Assembly: GCF_006228325.1 (NCBI RefSeq)
Contig: NZ_CP040231.1
Location: 1,561,001-1,625,000 of the forward strand
Direction: 5' to 3'
DNA length: 64,000 nt
DNA from: Streptococcus sp. 1643
GTDB taxonomy: Bacteria; Bacillota; Bacilli; Lactobacillales; Streptococcaceae
Each line of letters starts with the position of its first letter. The first letter of the stretch is position 1. The notes under the pieces were generated by a model, which did no database searches, was not told the origin of the DNA, and worked only from the letters and a program-made list of their open reading frames with translations. The translations under genes were made by a program, and so were the position numbers. Positions 18,150 through 29,700 of this stretch are shown in pieces.

Positions 18150-20117
18150 TTACTTGACGTGTTTTTCAAGTTCTTTTTGGTATTTGGCATTTGTTTCGAT
18201 TTTTTCTTGTTGCCATTTCTTGAAGGCTTCTTCGTATTCTTTTGCAGTCACAACGTCATTTTGCAACTCCAAACCTTTGAACACAAATGGGTCTCCCTTG
18301 ATTCCGACTTGAGAGTATGCTTTTGTGAATGGTACAGTTCGGCTAACAGTTGGAGAACCACCTGAAGAAGCAACTGGGATTAAGAGCGAGCTGTCTGACA
18401 CCCAAGCTTGAGCTTTAGCGTATTTTTCATAACGCTTATTAAGGTCGCTAGTTTCAGCTGCAGCATCATCCAAAAGTTTCTTGTATTCGTCCAGTCCAAC
18501 TTGAGCCATCACTTCTGGATCTTTTCCGCGAGTGATTCCCAAGTGTTTAAGGGCCGATCCCTTCTTGGCATCAAGGATGTTGAGGTAGGTAGCTGGGTCT
18601 TGATAGTCTGGTCCCCAACCAGTTCCGTTCAAGTCATAGTCTTTTTGAGATGGCACCTTGGCTTGAGACGTAATGCTAATTTTTTCATTATCTGTCATTT
18701 GAAGGACATCGACAATGACATTTTCAGTACCAAGCGATGATTCGATTGACTGCTTGAGTGAGTTGGTTTGTTGAACTGCGATTACATCTGTTTGTTCAAC
18801 CGGGATATCCAAATGGATTGGGAAGGTAACTCCCTTGCCCTGCAATTCTTCCTTGGCTTTAGCAAAGGCTGCCTTAGCTTTTTCAGGACTGTAAATCGTA
18901 TCCTTGCCATCTGTAAGGGCTACATCTTTCCACTGGTCTCCATATGAAACGAGCTCTGCCTGTGCCAACTCTCCAAAGGTTTTTTCACCAACTTGAACGT
19001 AGTCATGAGGCACTAGGCTGTTACGGATAATCTTGTTCGCACCTTCTTCACCATTCAACTGAGCAGTGTATGAGTGACGGTCAAGGGCAAAGTTTAGCGC
19101 CTGACGGAAGTTCTTGTTAAGAAGAGCTTCTTTCGTTGATGTTTTTTGAGCTTCGTCTGTTTTGGCTGTTTTATTGTAAGATTGGCGGTTTACGTTAACA
19201 GTGAGGTAGTAGCTAGTCGCTTCTTGTGGACTGTAAACAATCTTATCGCCGTACTCTTGTTTAGTTGACTCAAAGTTTGAGCTTGTTGGGAAGAGACGGG
19301 CTGTTGTATAGGCACCTTGTGTAAAGCTACGAATCAAGGATTCTTGGTCTGATCCATCGTAGAAGGTTAGTTTAATATTGTCAATCTTGACATTGTCCTT
19401 ATCCCAGTAGTTTGGATTCTTTTCATATTCAATGACTGATTTTGAAGTCAATGATTTCAAGAAATAAGGACCATTATATAGGATACCTGATGGGGTTGGT
19501 GCACCGTAGTCGCTCCCTTTAGAATTCAAAAATTCTTCATTAACTGGAAGCATGGTTGCAGTTGTGACCTTAGAGTTCCAGAAACTTTCTGGTTTGTTAA
19601 GCGTGTATTCTACCGTGTAATCATCAACAGCCTTAACTCCTACGGTAGAGAAATCATTGCTCTCACCACTGACATACTCTGCCAAACCTTTGATAGAATC
19701 CTGAATCAAAGAAAGACCATCTGATTTTCCGTCAGCGGCATGTTTAAGCCCAGTAACAAAGTCTTTAGCTTTAACTTCAGCGTATTCTTCTCCATCAGAA
19801 GTATACCATTTTACACCCTTACGAAGTTTGTAGGTGTAAGTCAAACCATCCTTTGAAACAGACCAGTCTTCTGCAAGTGATGGAATTAAGTTCCCATACT
19901 TATCATTTTCCAAAAGACCATCAACGACGTTTGCTATAACGTCAGAGGTTGAGCTCTTGCTCGTCACACTATAGTCCAAAGAAGATGGATCCATAGCGTA
20001 GACATAAGAGAATGTCTTGGGAGCATCCGCTTTCTTTTCACTTTGCCCACAAGCAGTTAACAGTAGGGCTGCACTCAAAACAGCACCTGCTCCTAAGAGC
20101 CACTTTTTCGATTTCAT
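18150..20117 (-). CDS. aliC: Oligopeptide-binding lipoprotein AliC (aliB-like ORF 1)
   Basis: A 655-residue peptide-binding lipoprotein. The start MKSKKWLLGAGAV is chosen because AGGAG lies seven bases upstream; an earlier in-frame start at 20150 would overlap the -10 box. The lipobox is LLTAC near residue 22. It shares LAEDWSVS, KDFVTGLKHAADG, NKPESFWNSK and FALDRHSYTAQLNGEE with its paralogues. It lies directly after dexB, the place where aliC is found in mitis-group and non-capsulated pneumococcal strains. Pneumococcal AliC/AliD are known to bind short peptides and affect competence and colonisation; the ligand here is not evident. Confidence 0.88.
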   Translation of the reverse strand: MKSKKWLLGAGAVLSAALLLTACGQSEKKADAPKTFSYVYAMDPSSLDYSVTSKSSTSDVIANVVDGLLENDKYGNLIPSLAEDWSVSKDGLTYTYKLRKGVKWYTSDGEEYAEVKAKDFVTGLKHAADGKSDGLSLIQDSIKGLAEYVSGESNDFSTVGVKAVDDYTVEYTLNKPESFWNSKVTTATMLPVNEEFLNSKGSDYGAPTPSGILYNGPYFLKSLTSKSVIEYEKNPNYWDKDNVKIDNIKLTFYDGSDQESLIRSFTQGAYTTARLFPTSSNFESTKQEYGDKIVYSPQEATSYYLTVNVNRQSYNKTAKTDEAQKTSTKEALLNKNFRQALNFALDRHSYTAQLNGEEGANKIIRNSLVPHDYVQVGEKTFGELAQAELVSYGDQWKDVALTDGKDTIYSPEKAKAAFAKAKEELQGKGVTFPIHLDIPVEQTDVIAVQQTNSLKQSIESSLGTENVIVDVLQMTDNEKISITSQAKVPSQKDYDLNGTGWGPDYQDPATYLNILDAKKGSALKHLGITRGKDPEVMAQVGLDEYKKLLDDAAAETSDLNKRYEKYAKAQAWVSDSSLLIPVASSGGSPTVSRTVPFTKAYSQVGIKGDPFVFKGLELQNDVVTAKEYEEAFKKWQQEKIETNAKYQKELEKHVK

Positions 20118-20148
20118 AAGTAATCTCCTTAAAGATAGTGTTTTCACC

Positions 20149-20204
20149 ATTATACCCTATTTTTTCATAAAAGCAAGGACTTTCGCCAGATTTTTTAGAA
20201 AATT
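20149..20204 (-). promoter_or_regulatory. aliC promoter with CodY-like box
   Basis: TTGCTT (20171-20176) and TATAAT (20149-20154) are 16 bases apart on the minus strand. AATTTTCTAAAAAAT (20190-20204) lies just upstream and matches the CodY consensus at 13 of 15 positions. With the box before aliA this suggests common nutritional control of the peptide-binding proteins. Confidence 0.65.
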
Positions 20205-20243
20205 CTAACAAATATTTTTTAAAGACTTTTCTATATATTTTTT

Positions 20244-20280
20244 AGTAAAAGAACCTCAAGCATCAAAGGCTTGAGGTTCA
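20244..20280 (-). terminator. Terminator after dexB
   Basis: GAACCTCAAG and CTTGAGGTTC form a perfect 10-bp stem around a 9-base loop, with a T-rich tail on the minus strand, immediately after the dexB stop. Confidence 0.9.
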
Positions 20281-20286
20281 CTTATT

Positions 20287-21906
<1,620 letters not shown>

Positions 21907-21931
21907 TCATTATTTTAATAATCTATAGTCT

Positions 21932-21969
21932 ATGATAGCGCTTTTTAAAACTTTGTGCAAGCGTTTGCC
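21932..21969 (-). promoter_or_regulatory. dexB promoter overlapped by a cre-like site
   Basis: On the minus strand TTGCAC (21955-21960) and TATCAT (21932-21937) are 17 bases apart. The sequence TGCAAGCGTTTGCC (21956-21969, plus strand) fits the catabolite-responsive element TGWAARCGYTWNCW at 12 of 14 positions and covers the -35 box. CcpA binding there would repress dexB in the presence of glucose. The promoter is seen; CcpA control is inferred. Confidence 0.7.
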
Positions 21970-22049
21970 TAATCTTTTTAATTTCTTTTTTGACTCCGTA
22001 GTTTCCTATCTTCCAATTTTTTATTATAATAGAGGTCAGAGGTAAAAAA

Positions 22050-23534
22050 ATGAAAAAACAAGCTTTTAGTTCTGAACAATATTTGAATCTACAGCGCGAC
22101 CACATTTTGGAGCGCATCAACCAATTTGACGGCAAGCTCTATTTGGAGTTTGGTGGCAAAATGTTAGAAGATTTCCACGCTGCTCGTGTCCTTCCTGGTT
22201 ATGAGCCTGACAATAAAATCAAGCTCTTGCAAGAATTGAAAGAGCAAGTTGAAGTTGTAATCGCCATTAATGCCAGCAACATCGAGCATTCTAAATCGCG
22301 TGGCGACCTGGGCATTTCTTATGACCAAGAAGTTCTTCGTTTGATTGACAAATTCAATGAGCTGGAAATTTTTGTTGGCTCAGTTGTCATCACACAGTAC
22401 GCTGGACAACCTGCTGCAGATGCCTTCCGCAACCAGTTAGATAAAAACGGGATTGATTCTTATCTTCATTATCCGATCAAAGGATACCCGACGGATATGG
22501 ATCACATTATTTCTCCCGAAGGCATGGGGAAAAACGACTACATCAAAACCAGTCGCAACTTGATCGTCGTAACAGCTCCTGGACCTGGTTCTGGAAAATT
22601 GGCCACTTGTATGTCCAATATGTACCACGACCAACTTAATGGCATCAAGTCTGGTTACGCTAAGTTTGAAACCTTCCCAGTTTGGAACCTGCCCCTTCAT
22701 CATCCAGTCAATTTGGCCTACGAGGCTGCAACCGCGGACCTTGATGATGTCAATATGATTGACCCCTTCCATCTCCAAACCTACGGAGAAACCACTGTCA
22801 ACTACAACCGTGATATCGAAATCTTCCCAGTGCTCAAACGTATGTTGGAGCGCATTCTCGGTGAATCTCCATACGCTTCACCAACAGACATGGGTGTCAA
22901 TATGGTTGGCTTTGCTATTACAGATAATGAGGCTGCTATCGAAGCCTCTAAACAAGAAATCATCCGTCGCTACTATCAAACTGTTCTTGATTTTAAAGCT
23001 GAAAAAGTCGGAGAAACTGCTGTCAAGAAGATTGAACTTCTCATGAACGACCTCGGTATCACACCTGCAGACCGTAAGGTTGCTGTTGCTGCACGCCAAA
23101 AGGCTGAAGAAACCGGTGGCCCTGCCCTAGCCCTTGAATTGCCAAATGGGGAAATCGTAACTGGTAAAAACTCTGAACTCTTTGGTCCTACAGCTGCAGC
23201 CTTGATCAATGCCATCAAAAAATCAGCTGATATCGCTAAGGAAGTGAAACTAATCGAGCCTGAAGTCGTCAAACCAATTCAAGGCCTTAAAATTAATCAT
23301 CTCGGCAGTCGCAATCCTCGCCTCCACTCAAATGAAATCCTGATTGCACTAGCCATCACAGCTATGGAAAATCCTGACGCTGCGCGTGCCATGGAGGAAC
23401 TTGGGAATCTCAAAGGAAGCGAAGCCCACTCTACCATCATCTTGACCGATGAAGACAAGAACGTCCTTCGCAAACTAGGCATCAACGTAACCTTTGACCC
23501 ATACTACCAATACGATCGCTTGTATCGGAAATAA
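22050..23534 (+). CDS. DUF1846 family protein (UPF0371)
   Basis: A 494-residue conserved cytoplasmic protein of the DUF1846 family, found next to luxS in this position in pneumococcus. Typical sequence is [23 protein letters not shown], across residues 28-52, and [22 protein letters not shown] around 171-192, which contains a glycine-rich GPGSGK loop. Crystal structures exist for the family but its reaction is not settled; I assign none. The ribosome site GAGGT precedes the ATG, and TATAAT at 22025 may be its -10. It ends in a terminator before luxS. Confidence 0.88.
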   Translation: MKKQAFSSEQYLNLQRDHILERINQFDGKLYLEFGGKMLEDFHAARVLPGYEPDNKIKLLQELKEQVEVVIAINASNIEHSKSRGDLGISYDQEVLRLIDKFNELEIFVGSVVITQYAGQPAADAFRNQLDKNGIDSYLHYPIKGYPTDMDHIISPEGMGKNDYIKTSRNLIVVTAPGPGSGKLATCMSNMYHDQLNGIKSGYAKFETFPVWNLPLHHPVNLAYEAATADLDDVNMIDPFHLQTYGETTVNYNRDIEIFPVLKRMLERILGESPYASPTDMGVNMVGFAITDNEAAIEASKQEIIRRYYQTVLDFKAEKVGETAVKKIELLMNDLGITPADRKVAVAARQKAEETGGPALALELPNGEIVTGKNSELFGPTAAALINAIKKSADIAKEVKLIEPEVVKPIQGLKINHLGSRNPRLHSNEILIALAITAMENPDAARAMEELGNLKGSEAHSTIILTDEDKNVLRKLGINVTFDPYYQYDRLYRK

Positions 23535-23540
23535 AAACTC

Positions 23541-23572
23541 AAACCTCTCCTTTCTTGGAGAGGTTTTCTCTC
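23541..23572 (+). terminator. Terminator after the DUF1846 gene
   Basis: AACCTCTCC (23542-23550) and GGAGAGGTT (23557-23565) form a 9-bp stem with a 6-base loop, followed by TTCTCTCT. Confidence 0.8.
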
Positions 23573-23592
23573 TGTTTCAAGAGCAGTCTTTA

Positions 23593-23601
23593 TGATATAA
23601 T
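23593..23601 (+). promoter_or_regulatory. luxS promoter (extended -10)
   Basis: TGATATAAT lies 28 bases upstream of the luxS ATG, after the terminator of the previous gene. No strong -35 is seen. Confidence 0.65.
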
Positions 23602-23628
23602 GAAAGAAGAAAACTGAAAGGAACTACC

Positions 23629-24111
23629 ATGTCAAAAGAAGTTATTGTTGAAAGTTTTGAACTTGACCACACCATTGTTAAAGCACCTTATGTTCGCTTG
23701 ATTGGGGAAGAAACCGGACCAAAGGGAGATGTCATCTCCAACTTTGATATTCGCTTGGTACAGCCAAATGAGGACTCTATCCCTACCGCTGGCCTTCACA
23801 CTATCGAACACCTCTTGGCCAAACTCATCCGTACTCGAATCGACGGCATGATTGACTGTTCGCCATTTGGTTGCCGTACAGGCTTCCACATGATTATGTG
23901 GGGTCGCCATACCAGTGCTGAAATTGCAGCTGTTATCAAGGATTCGCTCAAGGAAATTGCTGAAACCACTACTTGGGAAGATGTCCCTGGAACAACCATC
24001 GAATCTTGCGGAAACTACAAGGACCACAGCCTCTTTTCTGCTAAAGAATGGGCCAAACTCATCCTAGAACAAGGAATCTCAGATGATGCCTTTGAGCGCC
24101 ATATCATCTAA
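23629..24111 (+). CDS. luxS: S-ribosylhomocysteine lyase LuxS
   Basis: A 160-residue metalloenzyme that cleaves S-ribosylhomocysteine to homocysteine and the AI-2 precursor DPD, in the activated methyl cycle. Metal ligands His57 and His61 lie in GLHTIEHLL, with catalytic Glu60; Cys82 in FGCRTGF is the other catalytic residue; and Cys127 in [10 protein letters not shown] is the third metal ligand. The length is normal. It is monocistronic, with its own promoter and a terminator shared with the converging clpL. Confidence 0.98.
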   Translation: MSKEVIVESFELDHTIVKAPYVRLIGEETGPKGDVISNFDIRLVQPNEDSIPTAGLHTIEHLLAKLIRTRIDGMIDCSPFGCRTGFHMIMWGRHTSAEIAAVIKDSLKEIAETTTWEDVPGTTIESCGNYKDHSLFSAKEWAKLILEQGISDDAFERHII

Positions 24112-24114
24112 ACA

Positions 24115-24152
24115 CAAAAAGGAACCAGCTTGTAGCTAGTTCCTTCTTTTTT
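24115..24152. terminator. Bidirectional terminator between luxS and clpL
   Basis: GGAACCAGCT and AGCTAGTTCC pair with one mismatch around TGT. A-rich and T-rich tracts on either side allow use from both strands. Confidence 0.75.
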
Positions 24153-24170
24153 TATTCTCAAAATCTTGAG

Positions 24171-26276
24171 TTAGGCTTTTTCACGAATGACCAAAACGCC
24201 ATCTTCCATATCTGCTTCCAGATGTTTAGCATCTAGATGATCCAAGTGGAAATCTGTTACCTTATCACGAATTTGTTGTTCAACCACACGACGGAGAGGA
24301 CGAACACCCATGACTTCGTCATAGCCTTCTTCGGTGATAAAGTCCTTAACTGCTTGGCTGACTTCCAAATCAATGTCTTTCTTAGCCAAGGTTTGGTTGA
24401 CTTCCGCCAACATCAAGTCCACAATCTTAGAAAGGTCTTCCTTATTCAAGTGTGAGAACTCGATAACTGCGTTAAAGCGGTTGATGAACTCTGGACGGAA
24501 GAATGGTTTCAAACGATCCATCAACTCTGGTTTATCCGCATCTTCAGTCAAGTTAGCTTCATAGCCAAATCCAGCATTTGATGTCGCGATAATGACCGTG
24601 TTCTTGAAGTTCACTGTATTTCCTTGACCATCAGTTAAACGACCATCATCCAAGACTTGGAGGAGAAGGGTGATTACTTGAGGATCAGCCTTTTCAATTT
24701 CGTCCAAGAGAATGATAGAGTATGGATTGCGACGAACACGTTCTGTCAAGGTATTGCTATTGTCATCATAACCCACATAACCGGCTGTTGTACCGATCAA
24801 TTTAGAAACGGCTGTGCGGTCACTGTATTCAGACATATCCAAGCGGATAATCGCATCCTTGGTACCAAACATATCCAGCGCCAATTGCTTAGCAAGTTCT
24901 GTCTTACCAACCCCAGTTGGACCTACAAAGAGGAAGCTACCGATTGGGCGATTGCCTTCATCAAAACCAGCACGGTTACGACGGATAGCACGAGCTACAG
25001 CTTCAACTGCCTTGTCTTGACCGATTACCTTGTGTTCCAAGCGATGAGCCATATCTTTCAAACGTTCGATATCTGACGCTCCCATTTGAGATACCGGAAT
25101 ACCAGTCATACGTTCCACAGATTCAGCCACATCGTTGATGCTTGCAGTCACTTTCATGTCTTCTGTGTGGTTTTCGACTTTTTTCTCTAATTCTGCAATA
25201 CGTGTTTTAGCATTGAGAGCTGCTTCAAAGTCTTCTGCCTCAACTGCTTTTTCTTGCTTGTCTTTTTCTGCCTCAATTTCCCGTTCAACAGCATGAACAT
25301 CTGTTACAGGATGTTGAGCTGCCAAGTGAGCAGCCGTTACGTCCACAAGATCAATAGCCTTATCTGGCAAGCTACGTTGAGGAATGTATTGGATAGAATA
25401 ATCCACTGCTGCTTTTAAGACTTCGTCTGGCAAGATGACATTGTGGTGTTGTTGATAGAGGTCACGAATCCCTTGAAGGATTTTAAAGGTATCCTCTGCT
25501 GAAGGAGCATTGACCTTGACTTCGTTGAAACGACGAGCAAGAGCTGCATTTTTCAAGATGGTGTTACGGTATTCGTCTTGAGTTGTCGCTCCAATAACGG
25601 TCAATTCACCACGAGAGAGAGCTGGCTTGAGAATGTCCGCAAGCCCTTTAGAACCACTGTCTCCTCCGATTGAGCCAGCGCCAAGGATTTGGTGAATTTC
25701 ATCAAAGAAGAGGATAATATTCCCTGCTTCTTTTACTTCATTGACTAGATTTTGAACGTTTTCTTCAAAGCTACCACGGTATTGAGTTCCAGCCTCAAGA
25801 CCTGAGATATCAATAGAAATAATTTCCTTGTTCTTGATGGCAGCCGGAACATCTCCATTCACAATCGCTTGTGCTAGACCTTCGACAACGGCTGTCTTAC
25901 CAACACCTGCATCTCCAACTAGAACAGGATTATTTTTCGTACGACGTGAGAGGATTTCAGATGTTTCTTGAATTTCCTTGTTTCGTCCGATTACAGGATC
26001 CAGCTTGCCCTCACGAGCTTCCGCTGTCAAGTTGCGACCTAGTTTAGCAAGGACACCGTCTTGTTTCATACCTGAAGCGTGTTGTTGCATTTGTGCATCA
26101 GATTCTGCATTACCTGGCAATTGACCAGTTGCACGATAGTGAGCAAATTCCTCAGGTGTCACTTCACGTCCATTAATCAAGTAGCGACGATTTTCAGAAC
26201 TATACCCTCGCATACCTCCCATCAATTGGTTAAATAAATCATCCATGTTGTTAAAGTTATTAAAGTTGTTGTTCAT
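24171..26276 (-). CDS. clpL: ATP-dependent disaggregase/chaperone ClpL
   Basis: A 701-residue HSP100 protein with two AAA+ modules. It lacks the N-domain repeats of ClpC and has a short Asn-rich start ([18 protein letters not shown]). Module 1 has Walker [11 protein letters not shown] and Walker [10 protein letters not shown]; a coiled-coil middle region lies around 315-380 ([22 protein letters not shown], then [14 protein letters not shown]); module 2 has [10 protein letters not shown] and [10 protein letters not shown]. ClpL refolds or protects proteins under heat and acid stress and does not partner with ClpP. It is under CtsR-type control by the operators upstream. Confidence 0.96.
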   Translation of the reverse strand: MNNNFNNFNNMDDLFNQLMGGMRGYSSENRRYLINGREVTPEEFAHYRATGQLPGNAESDAQMQQHASGMKQDGVLAKLGRNLTAEAREGKLDPVIGRNKEIQETSEILSRRTKNNPVLVGDAGVGKTAVVEGLAQAIVNGDVPAAIKNKEIISIDISGLEAGTQYRGSFEENVQNLVNEVKEAGNIILFFDEIHQILGAGSIGGDSGSKGLADILKPALSRGELTVIGATTQDEYRNTILKNAALARRFNEVKVNAPSAEDTFKILQGIRDLYQQHHNVILPDEVLKAAVDYSIQYIPQRSLPDKAIDLVDVTAAHLAAQHPVTDVHAVEREIEAEKDKQEKAVEAEDFEAALNAKTRIAELEKKVENHTEDMKVTASINDVAESVERMTGIPVSQMGASDIERLKDMAHRLEHKVIGQDKAVEAVARAIRRNRAGFDEGNRPIGSFLFVGPTGVGKTELAKQLALDMFGTKDAIIRLDMSEYSDRTAVSKLIGTTAGYVGYDDNSNTLTERVRRNPYSIILLDEIEKADPQVITLLLQVLDDGRLTDGQGNTVNFKNTVIIATSNAGFGYEANLTEDADKPELMDRLKPFFRPEFINRFNAVIEFSHLNKEDLSKIVDLMLAEVNQTLAKKDIDLEVSQAVKDFITEEGYDEVMGVRPLRRVVEQQIRDKVTDFHLDHLDAKHLEADMEDGVLVIREKA

Positions 26277-26299
26277 ATTCTTTACCTCGTTTATTCTTA

Positions 26300-26335
26300 A
26301 TTATATGCGATCTCTGATATTGACTATCTTTGACC
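26300..26335 (-). promoter_or_regulatory. CtsR-like operator and possible second promoter before clpL
   Basis: On the minus strand GGTCAAA-GAT-AGTCAAT (26319-26335) matches the CtsR direct heptad pattern, with one deviation at the end. TATAAT (26300-26305) follows, 24 bases before the clpL start codon, so a second clpL promoter may lie between the small ORF and clpL. The -35 box is poor. Confidence 0.6.
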
Positions 26336-26359
26336 TTTGTTTTAAAAATTTTAGACTAG

Positions 26360-26449
26360 CTAACTAGCTACCCTACGTATAATTTCTGGTTTTTCTTTCT
26401 TAAATAAGCCTTTTATCATCTTCTTTTCAAAATCTGTTAGATTTAACAT
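26360..26449 (-). CDS. 29-residue ORF upstream of clpL
   Basis: The start at 26449 has an AAGGGGTGAGG ribosome site and encodes MLNLTDFEKKMIKGLFKKEK followed by a short basic tail ending RRVAS. The peptide is rich in lysine and could form an amphipathic helix. It lies in the leader between the CtsR-controlled promoter and clpL, 83 bases from the clpL start. I do not recognise it; it could be a stress-induced peptide or a leader affecting clpL expression. Confidence 0.5.
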   Translation of the reverse strand: MLNLTDFEKKMIKGLFKKEKPEIIRRVAS

Positions 26450-26546
26450 AGGCCTCACCCCTTTCTAGGGTATCTATCATACATTTTCAAGAAATAGGAT
26501 CATTGAAAATGAAGTTTTCTAAGGAATTCATTTTCCTTATGTTCCT

Positions 26547-26598
26547 ACTATATCACATTGGTCAGTAAAAGTCAATAGTTTTTTGACCAAATTTGACT
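26547..26598 (-). promoter_or_regulatory. clpL promoter with two CtsR operators
   Basis: On the minus strand TTGACT (26570-26575) and TATAGT (26547-26552) are 17 bases apart, and TG precedes the -10. Just upstream AGTCAAA-TTT-GGTCAAA (26582-26598) matches the CtsR consensus fully. An opposed copy GGTCAGT-AAA-AGTCAAT (26560-26576, plus strand) covers the -35 and spacer. CtsR repressor bound here would block RNA polymerase until heat inactivates it. Confidence 0.85.
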
Positions 26599-26625
26599 AT
26601 TTTTTAAAAAATTTTTTGAAGTACA

Positions 26626-26661
26626 AAAAAAGCCCCTAGAAAACGAATTTTCTAGAGACTT
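26626..26661 (-). terminator. Terminator after the Spy0128-repeat surface protein gene
   Basis: On the minus strand CTAGAAAA and TTTTCTAG form the stem around a TTCG tetraloop, followed by seven T. It ends the gene at 26729. Confidence 0.85.
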
Positions 26662-26728
26662 TCTCTATCAAGTTTAAGAGAGAAGAAATATTCTCACTTA
26701 CCAAGTTTCATGTTTCTCCTACGAAAGC

Positions 26729-29700
26729 CTAAGCTTTACGTTTTACGAAGAATACCAATCCGCTCAATGCCAATACTACAAATCCAATTGCAGAAAGGAT
26801 AGAGGTTGCTTCACCTGTGTTTGGAAGTTCAGCTTGACCTTTTTCCTCAGTTACTGGAGGTGTTGGTTGTGGATCTGGCGTTGGCGCTGGATCTGGCGTT
26901 GGTGCTGGATCTGGCGTTGGTGCTGGATCTGGCGTTGGTGCTGGATCTGGCGTTGGCGCTGGATCTGGCGTTGGTGCTGGATCTGGCGTTGGCGCTGGAT
27001 CTGGCGTTGGTGCTGGATCTGGCGTTGGTGCTGGATCTGGCGTTGGCGCTGGATCTGGCGTTGGCGCTGGATCTGGCGTTGGCGCTGGATCTGGCGTTGG
27101 TGCTGGATCTGGCGTTGGCGCTGGATCTGGCGTTGGTTTTGGATCTGGCGTTGGCGCTGGATCTGGCGTTGGTTTTGGATCTGGCGTTGGCGCTGGATCT
27201 GGCGTGTAGACGTTCTTAAAGACACTACCTGCTGGATATTCAACAGTTGCCTTCAAGGCATTTGTTGCTGCATCTTTGGTTACTGTTACCACTGCAGTCT
27301 TTTCTGTATCGTAAGTAATACCAGCTGCTCCGGCATTCACTTCTTTTACAGTATAAGTATGAACACCTTCTGCATCATAGTTGATTACATTAAACGTTAC
27401 TTTTCCAGCTTGGTTTGTTTTTGTATCCAGTTTGTTTGTATCTTCATACAATTCAAATTGGAATTCACCATCAACCAAAGCACGACCAGTCAATTCTTTC
27501 GTAAACTCAAGTGTTTCTGATGTAGCTGTTGGAGCCGGTGGAACTGGTGCTGTATAAATATTTGTGAAGACACGTTCTGCATCCGCATCTTTTACAGTCG
27601 CAACCAATTGACCTTGACCGTTATCTGCTACAGTTACTTTAACTGTGTAAGATTCAGTTGAGTAAGTCACACCTGACTCTGTTCCTGCTTTTTCAGTGAT
27701 AGTGTAAGTGTGCTCGCCTGCTTCTGTGTAGTTGACGTTGAAGACAACTTCGCCTGAAGCAGCGTTCTTAGCAGTAGCTACAACTTTATCTGTATCTTTT
27801 TCTTTCAATTCGAAAGTATAAGCATCAGCTACAAGTTCTTTACCTGTAATCTTCTTAGTTGCTTTGATTGTCGCATCTGTTGAAGCGGCTTTATAAGTGT
27901 TAGTGAAGACACGTTCTGCATCCGGATTTTCTACAGTCGCAACCAATTGACCTTGACCGTTATCTACTACATTCACTTTAACTGTGTAAGATTCAGTTGA
28001 GTAAGTCACACCTGACTCTGTTCCTGCTTTTTCAGTGATAGTGTAAGTGTGCTCGCCTGCTTCTGTGTAGTTGACGTTGAAGACAACTTCGCCTGAAGCA
28101 GCGTTCTTAGCAGTAGCTACAACCTTATCTGTATCTTTTTCTTTCAATTCGAAAGTATAAGCATCAGCTACAAGTTCTTTACCTGTAATCTTCTTAGTTG
28201 CTTTGATTGTCGCATCTGTTGAAGCGGCTTTATAAGTGTTAGTGAAGACACGTTCTGCTTCATCTACAGTCGCAACCAATTGACCTTGACCGTTATCTAC
28301 TACATTCACTTTAACTGTGTAAGATTCAGTTGAGTAAGTCACACCTGACTCTGTTCCTGCTTTTTCAGTGATAGTGTAAGTGTGCTCGCCTGCTTCTGTG
28401 TAGTTGACGTTGAAGACAACTTCGCCTGAAGCAGTGTTCTTAGCAGTAGCTACAACCTTATCTGTATCTTTTTCTTTCAATTCGAAAGTATAAGCATCAG
28501 CTACAAGTTCTTTACCTGTAATCTTCTTAGTTGCTTTGATTGTCGCATCTGTTGAAGCGGCTTTATAAGTGTTAGTGAAGACACGTTCTGCTTCATCTAC
28601 AGTCGCAACCAATTGACCTTGACCGTTATCTACTACATTCACTTTAACTGTGTAAGATTCAGTTGAGTAAGTCACACCTGACTCTGTTCCTGCTTTTTCA
28701 GTGATAGTGTAAGTGTGCTCGCCTGCTTCTGTGTAGTTGACGTTGAAGACAACTTCGCCTGAAGCAGTGTTCTTAGCAGTAGCTACAACTTTATCTGTAT
28801 CTTTTTCTTTCAATTCGAAAGTATAAGCATCAGCTACAAGTTCTTTACCTGTAATCTTCTTAGTTGCTTTGATTGTCGCATCTGTTGAAGCGGCTTTATA
28901 AGTGTTAGTGAAGACACGTTCTGCTTCATCTACAGTCGCAACCAATTGACCTTGACCGTTATCTACTACATTCACTTTAACTGTGTAAGATTCAGTTGAG
29001 TAAGTCACACCTGACTCTGTTCCTGCTTTTTCAGTGATAGTGTAAGTGTGCTCGCCTGCTTCTGTGTAGTTGACGTTGAAGACAACTTCGCCTGAAGCAG
29101 CGTTCTTAGCAGTAGCTACAACTTTATCTGTATCTTTTTCTTTCAATTCGAAAGTATAAGCATCAGCTACAAGTTCTTTACCTGTAATCTTCTTAGTTGC
29201 TTTGATTGTCGCATCTGTTGAAGCGGCTTTATAAGTGTTGGTGAAAGTTGGTTCTGCTGAAGTGACAGAAGCTGTCAATACTCCACCTTGGAATGCTGCT
29301 GTTACAGTAACTTCCTTACCTTCTTCATCAAATGTAATACCAGAAGCTGCTGCTGAAGTATCTTCTTTGATGACGTAGCGGTAAGTTCCCGCACCTTTTA
29401 CTTCAATGTTCTCGAAGGTAATCGTTCCATCAGCTTTTGATTTCGCTGTGGCTACTGGAGTCTTCAAGTTCTCTGCTGTATATAGGTTAAAGGTAAACTC
29501 ATCCGCTTTTGGAAGTTTATCTGTACGACCTTCTACCACTTTCTTAGCTGTTACATTGAACACAGCTGGAACAGGTTCGTCCTTAAGGTTGATCGTAGAA
29601 CCTGCTGCTCCGAGTTTGACTGTGTACTCTTTTTCATCTAGCTTATAGCCTGATGGAGCAGTCTTCTCTTTGATCTTGAACGTTTTACCTTCCCATTTCT

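Noticed and set aside
26806..27520. Long open frames antisense to and in other frames of the proline-rich stalk (such as repeating LALDLALV and WIWRWR peptides)
   Set aside because: They arise because an 18-bp repeat without stops is open in several frames. They lack ribosome sites and a sensible composition.
27552..29222. Regular repeats that might suggest a CRISPR array
   Set aside because: Units are about 333 bases, in frame and protein-coding with no spacers. The same holds for the 240-bp and CshA repeats.
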